From assembly GCF_004153445.1 (NCBI RefSeq), contig NZ_SDQC01000003.1, positions 186,001 through 250,000 of the forward strand: a stretch of 64,000 nt of DNA. Reading direction: 5' to 3'. The notes below the pieces were generated by a model. The model did not search any database, had not been told where the DNA came from, and was given only the letters and a program-made list of their open reading frames with translations. This DNA comes from Allopusillimonas soli (GTDB lineage Bacteria; Pseudomonadota; Gammaproteobacteria; Burkholderiales; Burkholderiaceae_B). Position numbers and translations under genes: made by a program. This document shows, in pieces, positions 58,452-64,000 of this stretch (position 1 is the stretch's first letter; each line of letters begins with the position of its first letter).

Positions 58452-61060
58452 TCGGGACACAATAGCGCAACCGGCGCCTGGCCAAGCAACGAGGCCAGGC
58501 GCAGGCTGCCGTCGGCGGCCACGGTGTGGCGCCCGGCCCCCAGTACATCGCGCATCACGCATCCCGCCAATGCAGGCGGCAGCACAACGCGATCCTGATT
58601 CCAGAACGCGGCGGGCACTCTGGGCAGCCGGGCGTCTTCGCCGCATACAGACGGCGATGCGGACAGTTCGGCCATTGCCAGGTCTTCTGGCAGCGACGCG
58701 GCCTCCAAGGGGTTGCCCTGATCCTGCACGGCATCAGGGGCGACTCCGCAGACCGCGCCCGCGCACAGGCGCGGGACCACCACCAGGGCGTACTGGTCCC
58801 GCAGGCGCCGCATGAACGCAAGCGCATGGTCGGCATGTTTTCCCTGGATGGCAAGCGGCATATAGTCGCCTTGCGCAAACAAGGTGACATGTTCGCGCCG
58901 GAACCCCAATCCTTTCTCCAGGATTGCCTGTTTTAGACGCCCTGAACGCCAGTTGGCCAGCCATTGCGCCATGCCGCCGTCGGGCGTGTCTGCCAGCGCA
59001 CGCCGTGTCGCGTAGTCCACCTGACGCGCGTCGTCCGGTGCGCCCAGGCTGAAATCCCACCATTCAGCCCCCTGGCAGAGGTCGGGCACCCCGGGCACCG
59101 TCAGGCGCAGCAGCAACTGAGACAATCCATTGAGCGCGCCCGCCGGTGCGATATAGTCAACAAAAGCCGCCACATCGCAGGCCAGCCGGTAATTGCCGTG
59201 TTCGAGCACCAGGCTGATCAGAAAGTCCTCCGCCATCTGCTCGTACCAATGATCTGGCCGCGCCCATCCGGTATTGCGGCTGGCCTGGCGCAGCGCATTG
59301 ACCTGCCATTGCACCAGGCGCTGTATGTATTGCCGCAGCGCCGCACCGTCAGTCACTTTCAGATCTAGCGGCCAGCCCCCGACCATCGACTGCAGCAACA
59401 TATAGCGCTCCGCCGCTTGATTCGACCCCGCGGGAATGTGTCCTGTGTTGGGCCAGTTCATCCACCGACTGCTGGCGCGCAGCCAGACTGCGGGCAATTC
59501 GCTGAGAACCGCCAGACGGGCCCTCGCATCCTCGCCGCGCAGCCGGCCCTCGGCCGCGGTGCTGAGCATGCTGCGAGGCGCATGCTCAGCCCGCAGGACG
59601 TTGGCCTCGTGGAATTCGGCGGGCGAGATACCCAGAATATCCGGATCGCAGCCCGCTTCATTGCGGGATAGCAGGCGGCCATATCTAAAAGACAGCGTGT
59701 GGGTCTGTACAGTCATGATTGCCGGCGTCAGCTGCTGAAAGCGGCAAATGGCATCGCGCGCGGGGCCCGGCGGGGCCAGATAGGCGTCGACATAGCTGCG
59801 CGCCGCAGGAAACGTGGTCAATACGCCGTCCAATGCGCGGCCCGCAAGCGCCGTATTCCATCGCACCGTTCCGGCCGGAGAGGCCTCAGCCATGCAGGCC
59901 AGCAACGCCAGCCGTTCCGCGCCGAAATGCCGGGGAATGAGCTGGCGCCGTATCTCCTGCCCGTATTCCCGTGCGCTGCGTGCATCGCGACTGACCGCTG
60001 CCCAGGCCTCCGTCAGCGGCTTGTGCCCATCCGCATCATGCAGCACGGCACTCACGCAATCCATAAAATCGTGGCCTGTCGTGCCGTCCACGTCCCAGTC
60101 GGCCCCCAGTTGTTCGCCTGTCACCAGGATTTTCTGCACAAGCACCCAAGGCCCCTCGTCGCGCAGCGCCACGGGCCGCTCGCCGCGGCGCTGCGCGAGC
60201 TGCCGGCGCAGACGCCGGCAGTAGGCGGGCGGGCGGGCCAGCGTATCCACGTCATCCACGGCAACGCCATCAATGACGCCCCGCCCATATAAATCCAGGA
60301 TGCAGGCATGTACGGCGTCAAACACCGCATCGTCCTCAACCCGTACACCGATTAGATCGCGCGAGCCAAGACATCGGCGCCAATTGATGTGCGATGCCGC
60401 GCTGCGCCACCAGGCGAAGCGATAGTGCTGCCGATTCAGCAGCCGACGCAGCCTCGTTCTTCCTTGGGCATCCGCCGCATCGTGCCTTTTCACCACGTCT
60501 TGCGGGTCTTCTCCGTCCACATGCAGCGACCCCGGCGCAATCGGGTAAGACAGGCCAGCCGCCCGGATTTCATATGCGCCGCTGCGCTCACCGTATGCAA
60601 GCTGAATATGGCCCAACGCCAGGCTGCGCGTGTAAGCGTTGGGCAGCACAGGAAGCAATACCCTGCCATGCAACAGCGGCGACGGCGCCGCCCAATCGAT
60701 ATCAAGAAAGCGCGCATACCGACTCTGCTGCCCCAAATGCAGGATGTCCCACCACCACGGATTTGCGGGATGCGTGGCCATGAACCCCGGCGCGATCTTC
60801 ACAATCAATCCCATGCCGCGAGAATGCGCCTGGGACGACAGCGCCGCCAACGCGCGCTCTCCACCGATCTCCGGGTTGATACATCCATGATTGATGACAT
60901 CGCTGCCATATAGCGAGCCCGGCCGCGCCTGGGTGACGGGAGACAGATAAAGATGACTGACGCCCAGCCCCTGATAATAGGGCAGCTGCGCGCATGCGTC
61001 GTCCAGCGTGAAGGACGGGTTCAATTGCAGGCGAACCGTTGCACATACAGAACGACTCAT
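58442..61060 (-). CDS. TreY-family protein with lost catalytic motifs
   Basis: About 872 residues, full length for maltooligosyl trehalose synthase, and clearly homologous in its scaffold ([40 protein letters not shown]). The GH13 active-site motifs differ from the family: DIVPNHM is KIAPGFM (88-94); GLRIDH is GVAVDD (265-270), keeping D269; VEKIL is VQKIL, so the acid/base Glu is Q309; and the STHDTKR block reads TAAEGRLR (501-508). GYDVVDH is GSDVINH. The frame has no internal stops, so it is probably expressed. ATG 61060 matches the family start. No treZ, treS or glg gene is nearby. Likely a non-catalytic binding or regulatory protein (inference). Confidence 0.85.
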   Translation of the reverse strand: MSRSVCATVRLQLNPSFTLDDACAQLPYYQGLGVSHLYLSPVTQARPGSLYGSDVINHGCINPEIGGERALAALSSQAHSRGMGLIVKIAPGFMATHPANPWWWDILHLGQQSRYARFLDIDWAAPSPLLHGRVLLPVLPNAYTRSLALGHIQLAYGERSGAYEIRAAGLSYPIAPGSLHVDGEDPQDVVKRHDAADAQGRTRLRRLLNRQHYRFAWWRSAASHINWRRCLGSRDLIGVRVEDDAVFDAVHACILDLYGRGVIDGVAVDDVDTLARPPAYCRRLRRQLAQRRGERPVALRDEGPWVLVQKILVTGEQLGADWDVDGTTGHDFMDCVSAVLHDADGHKPLTEAWAAVSRDARSAREYGQEIRRQLIPRHFGAERLALLACMAEASPAGTVRWNTALAGRALDGVLTTFPAARSYVDAYLAPPGPARDAICRFQQLTPAIMTVQTHTLSFRYGRLLSRNEAGCDPDILGISPAEFHEANVLRAEHAPRSMLSTAAEGRLRGEDARARLAVLSELPAVWLRASSRWMNWPNTGHIPAGSNQAAERYMLLQSMVGGWPLDLKVTDGAALRQYIQRLVQWQVNALRQASRNTGWARPDHWYEQMAEDFLISLVLEHGNYRLACDVAAFVDYIAPAGALNGLSQLLLRLTVPGVPDLCQGAEWWDFSLGAPDDARQVDYATRRALADTPDGGMAQWLANWRSGRLKQAILEKGLGFRREHVTLFAQGDYMPLAIQGKHADHALAFMRRLRDQYALVVVPRLCAGAVCGVAPDAVQDQGNPLEAASLPEDLAMAELSASPSVCGEDARLPRVPAAFWNQDRVVLPPALAGCVMRDVLGAGRHTVAADGSLRLASLLGQAPVALLCPDQG

Positions 61061-61372
61061 ACGGGCTCCAACAAAAACAGGACAGGCAGCCACCTGCCGG
61101 CCCGAGTGCGGCTACCGCACCCAGGAAGGCGCCGGCCAATTCAGTTTGCCCTCCCTGCTTGCGCACACGCAAGCGCCAACCCGTTACATTTGCGACTGTT
61201 CCCGACAATCCGTGCCCGAAACCTTGCCACCCCAGACTGTACGCCGCCGGCCGCACCGGCTTGCAATTTACGTGCCGTCGGCGCATGCATGAAAGCACAC
61301 GGGCACGCTGCTTGCCACTCGCGTATGCCCTGGCCAGCGCGCCAGCCCCCATTATTGCGAACGGAAGAAGTC
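61061..61372. other. 312-base intergenic region with no recognised gene
   Basis: Between the TreY-like start and the proline-rich small gene. Open frames here are short and lack ribosome sites. I see no RNA, strong hairpin or promoter; it must contain signals for both divergent genes. Confidence 0.5.
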
Positions 61373-61660
61373 ATGAATTTGATACAAGCCGAGCCTGCCG
61401 CATCATCGGAACGTGCTTTCTGGGCGCATGTTCCCGAGCCTCCGGATACGGATCCCGGGGTCCCGCCCGGCAATGACCCCCCCGTCCCACCAGAAACACC
61501 TCCCCCGGACGGCGACGAAAAGGAGGTGGATTTGCCGCCGCGCGAGGAGCCTGAGACCATTCGCGATCCCAAGCCGCCTCCGGCCAGAAATCCACCTCTC
61601 AGAACGCGGGGTTCGCCTTTCGCTGAGCAGGGGCGTAGGACAGGCAGCCAGACTGCCTAG
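61373..61660 (+). CDS. Small proline-rich acidic protein, function unknown
   Basis: 95 residues, no hydrophobic segment or signal. The body is mainly Pro, Asp and Glu (PDTDPGVPPGNDPPVPPETP), with an arginine-containing tail. Likely disordered. GGAAGAAG precedes the ATG at 61373 by about three bases. Its TAG shares a CTAG with the stop of the convergent sigma-54 regulator gene. Low-complexity composition means coding status is moderate. Confidence 0.55.
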   Translation: MNLIQAEPAASSERAFWAHVPEPPDTDPGVPPGNDPPVPPETPPPDGDEKEVDLPPREEPETIRDPKPPPARNPPLRTRGSPFAEQGRRTGSQTA

Positions 61661-63006
61661 CGTACGCGATGGGCATCCACCTTGGCGCCTTCCTCGCCAT
61701 ATTCCTCAAGCCTGTTGTACAGCGTCTTCAGGCTGATGCCCAGCATCTTGGCTGCGGCTTTTTTGACGCCATCGCATTGTTTCAAGGTGGCGAGGATAAG
61801 CTGCCGATTGGCTTCGGCCAGCGAAGCCCCCATGGGCACCAGCACATCGCCGCCCAGATCGTTCCTGCGAGCCCCCAGCTCGAAGGAACTGAAATTGCCG
61901 TGCAGAACACTGTCGCTCAGGATATAACTGCGATACACATGATTACGCAGCTCGCGTACATTGCCCGGCCATGCATGCTTTTTCATGGCCTCGCGCGCAT
62001 CGTCGGAAAATCGTTTGTTGGTCTGATGCGCTTCGTTGAGATGGGCAAGGAAGTAATCGGCAAGATCCAATACGTCGTTCTCGCGCTCGCGCAAGGGCGG
62101 CAGCTCCAGCGGAAAGACGCTGAGTCTATGATACAAGTCTTCACGCAACATACCCATTGCAACAGCCTGCTCGGGATTTCGATTCGTGGCCGCCACCACA
62201 CGGACATCGGTCTTGATTTCCTCCTGGGTACCCACCCGCATGAAGCGCCCCGTTTCGAGCACGCGCAGCAGACGCACCTGCAGATCCATGGACATCTCCG
62301 TGATTTCATCCAGGAATATGGTGCCGCCCTGGGCCCGTTCGAAATATCCCTTGTGCTGCCTGTCCGCCCCGGTAAAACTGCCCTTCTCGTGCCCGAACAG
62401 CTCGCTTTCTATCAGATTGGGCGAAATCGCGCCGCAATTGACTGGCAGAAAAGGCTGCGACGCCCTCGGACTCGCCAGATGAATGGCTTCGGCCGCCAGC
62501 TCCTTGCCGGTGCCGCTTTCTCCCACCAGCAGCACAGTCGCCTGCGTGGGTGCCACTTTCGCAATGTGAACGCGCAGCAATTGCATAGCGCGGGATTTGC
62601 CCACCATCTTGGCGAAGCAATCATCGGGCGCCGCCACGGAAGACGACGGCGCATCAGCCGCCTTGACCTGCTGCAACAGGCCACGCAGGCGGCGCAAGCT
62701 CACGGGCTTGAGCAGATAGTCCACGGCGCCGAGTCGCAGTGCCTCGATGGCATTATCCACGCTGGAATAACCCGTTATGAATGCGACGTTGACATCGGGC
62801 AAGTTCAGGTCTTTCCAGAACGCCATGCCATTGCCGTCAGGCAACTGCATATCGAGGAAAACGACATCAGGCCTTTGCCGCTCAATTTGTATGCGCGCCT
62901 GGCGAATATCGCCGGCCTGTGCGGTGGTGTAGCCATCATCGACCGCAATGTCGGCGATGAGTTCTCTCGTCGCAACATCGTCGTCTACAACCAGAAGGTG
63001 AGGCAT
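61657..63006 (-). CDS. NtrC-family sigma-54-dependent response regulator
   Basis: 449 residues: receiver (about 1-115; D52 in VFLDMQLPDG, K100), AAA+ domain (about 135-365) with Walker A GESGTGKE (162-169) and the sigma-54 contact loop GSFTGA (209-214), a variant of GAFTGA, and a Fis-type helix-turn-helix (about 420-440). ATG 63006 matches the receiver start; the frame from 63102 adds 32 unrelated residues. No cognate kinase is adjacent. Divergent from a second sigma-54 activator. Confidence 0.88.
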   Translation of the reverse strand: MPHLLVVDDDVATRELIADIAVDDGYTTAQAGDIRQARIQIERQRPDVVFLDMQLPDGNGMAFWKDLNLPDVNVAFITGYSSVDNAIEALRLGAVDYLLKPVSLRRLRGLLQQVKAADAPSSSVAAPDDCFAKMVGKSRAMQLLRVHIAKVAPTQATVLLVGESGTGKELAAEAIHLASPRASQPFLPVNCGAISPNLIESELFGHEKGSFTGADRQHKGYFERAQGGTIFLDEITEMSMDLQVRLLRVLETGRFMRVGTQEEIKTDVRVVAATNRNPEQAVAMGMLREDLYHRLSVFPLELPPLRERENDVLDLADYFLAHLNEAHQTNKRFSDDAREAMKKHAWPGNVRELRNHVYRSYILSDSVLHGNFSSFELGARRNDLGGDVLVPMGASLAEANRQLILATLKQCDGVKKAAAKMLGISLKTLYNRLEEYGEEGAKVDAHRVR

Positions 63007-63165
63007 ATACACTGTTTCAGAAAAACACTTTCCCAAACCCTTCCTGCCCGAGTGTGTCGGGCGGCATGGCATCCGACTTGCGACGAGAAGAACACCGTCC
63101 AAGCCTGCCGTTCAATATACCTTAAATATGCAGTATTGTTTGCGAGACATCTGGTATTAACGTAC

Positions 63166-63176
63166 TAAACCGTTTA
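63166..63176. promoter_or_regulatory. Palindrome in the intergenic region of two sigma-54 activators
   Basis: TAAAC-C-GTTTA is a perfect 5+1+5 palindrome in a locally AT-rich segment; TTAACG occurs twice, 17 bases apart (63157 and 63174). Possible operator or upstream activator site. Confidence 0.3.
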
Positions 63177-63259
63177 ACGCTTTGTGCAGGCCGGTACCGT
63201 GGCGCGCTCTTGCAGCCGCGCCGGGCGCGCAGGCAGGTTTCATGTTGGACTGACACGTC

Positions 63260-64000
63260 ATGATCAATTCATCGAAGATACTGGGCCGCTCCAATGCCGC
63301 TTTCGATCTGGCGCGCGCCATTGTCAAGGCCGCACCGACAGAGGCCTCGGTACTCGTCATCGGAGAAAGCGGCACCGGCAAGGAAATCGTGGCCCGCGCG
63401 CTCCACGGGCGCAGCTTGCGGCGCGATGCGCCCTTCGTGGCAGTGAACTGCGGCGCCATTTCTCCCTCGCTGGCCGAAAGTGAGCTGTTCGGGCACGAGA
63501 AAGGCAGCTTTACCGGCGCCGCCGCCACCACCATGGGCTGCTTCGAACGCGCCCACACCGGAACGCTCTTTCTGGACGAAGTAACCGAAATGCCGCTGGC
63601 GATGCAGGTCCTGCTTTTGAGAGTGCTGGAAAGCCGGCGCTACAACCGGGTGGGAGGAACGCAGCAAGTCGAAGTCGACCTGCGCATTGTCGCCGCCACA
63701 AACCGCGATCCCAGGGAAGCCGTGCTGGCCGGTCATTTTCGCTCCGACCTGCTTTATCGCCTGGCCGTTTTTCCCATACGTGTTCCCGCGCTCCGGGAGC
63801 GGAAATCGGATATCCCCTATCTGGCCCAACGCATATTGGCTGATCTCAACACGCAGGAAAAAACCAGGAAGCGTTTCGCGCGCGATGCACTGGGCAATCT
63901 TGAGGAATACAACTGGCCGGGCAATATCCGCGAGCTCAAGAATGTCGTGACACGCGCCTTCATTCTTGCCGACGACGAGTTGCGCATCACACCCATCAAG
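63260..64000 (+). CDS. Sigma-54 activator without N-terminal sensor (partial)
   Basis: Runs off the right edge; 247 residues visible. The AAA+ domain starts almost at once: Walker A GESGTGKE at 35-42 and GSFTGA at 82-87, then [37 protein letters not shown] and [11 protein letters not shown]. An in-frame TGA at 63251 lies three codons before the ATG at 63260, so no N-terminal regulatory domain can exist. It resembles PspF-type activators controlled by a partner protein. The DNA-binding end is outside the window. Confidence 0.88.
   Translation, partial: MINSSKILGRSNAAFDLARAIVKAAPTEASVLVIGESGTGKEIVARALHGRSLRRDAPFVAVNCGAISPSLAESELFGHEKGSFTGAAATTMGCFERAHTGTLFLDEVTEMPLAMQVLLLRVLESRRYNRVGGTQQVEVDLRIVAATNRDPREAVLAGHFRSDLLYRLAVFPIRVPALRERKSDIPYLAQRILADLNTQEKTRKRFARDALGNLEEYNWPGNIRELKNVVTRAFILADDELRITPIK

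Noticed and set aside
61669-63168. 499-codon open frame opposite the NtrC-type gene
   Set aside because: Exact shadow of the regulator on the other strand; composition typical of an antisense frame.

Overview
The window is chromosomal DNA from a high-GC betaproteobacterium, most likely of the Alcaligenaceae (Bordetella/Achromobacter/Pusillimonas relatives). The reasons are gene content and order: ptsN-hprK-rapZ, an rsmB-DUF4390-ntrY-ntrX operon, a 1,312-residue DUF3683 flavin/Fe-S protein, a Bug-type (TctC) binding protein, and Liv-type ABC clusters with acyl-CoA ligases. The genus call is inference. There is no rRNA, tRNA, CRISPR array or intact mobile element that I can see. Genes are packed tightly, with many ATGA overlaps and several convergent pairs that overlap at their stop codons.

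Layout. 45-2182: acidic amino-acid ABC transporter (gltJKL). 2269-6207: giant FAD/Fe-S oxidoreductase. 6245-13722: apt, then the LPS-precursor and LPS-export run kdsD-kdsC-lptC-lptA-lptB, hpf and ptsN-hprK-rapZ; rpoN, which lies between lptB and hpf in E. coli, is absent. 13719-19826: rlpA, rsmI, yraN, a gmhA/diaA-type SIS gene, a dolP-like BON lipoprotein, a TlpA-like thioredoxin, argB and a HAD phosphatase. 19756-24411 (minus): gpmA-envC-ctpA-moeB. 24489-26872: rhodanese, grxC, secB, gpsA. 26854-30404: trmL, comF, a BioC-like methyltransferase and a lone Wzz-type chain-length regulator, followed by a five-copy 14-bp tandem repeat. 30518-37010: ntrX (without an AAA+ domain), ntrY, DUF4390, rsmB, then rimO. 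37067-39002: remnant of an Rpn/DUF4351 nuclease, fmt, def.

Accessory part. 39146-43477 is a sugar ABC transporter with an FGGY kinase, lying between def and dprA, which are neighbours in E. coli. After dprA (43619-44803) come a small membrane protein and an orphan amino-acid binding protein. 46502-55100 is a Liv-type ABC operon with an acyl-CoA ligase gene at each end and a divergent Crp/Fnr regulator; it probably imports an organic acid and activates it with CoA. Then come an orphan Bug-type binding protein, a glutamate dehydrogenase, a TreY-family protein, a proline-rich small protein and two divergent sigma-54 activators, the second running off the right edge.

The most unusual locus is 58442-61060. 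It is a full-length maltooligosyl-trehalose-synthase homologue whose scaffold is preserved, but nearly every glycoside hydrolase family 13 catalytic motif is substituted, and no trehalose or glycogen partner gene is nearby. It looks like a maintained pseudoenzyme. Other points worth a second look are two genes with a -10 box placed for leaderless transcription (ptsN, kdsD), the 14-bp minisatellite, the phosphorelay regulator without AAA+, the ligase-transporter-ligase operon, and the paired divergent sigma-54 activators.
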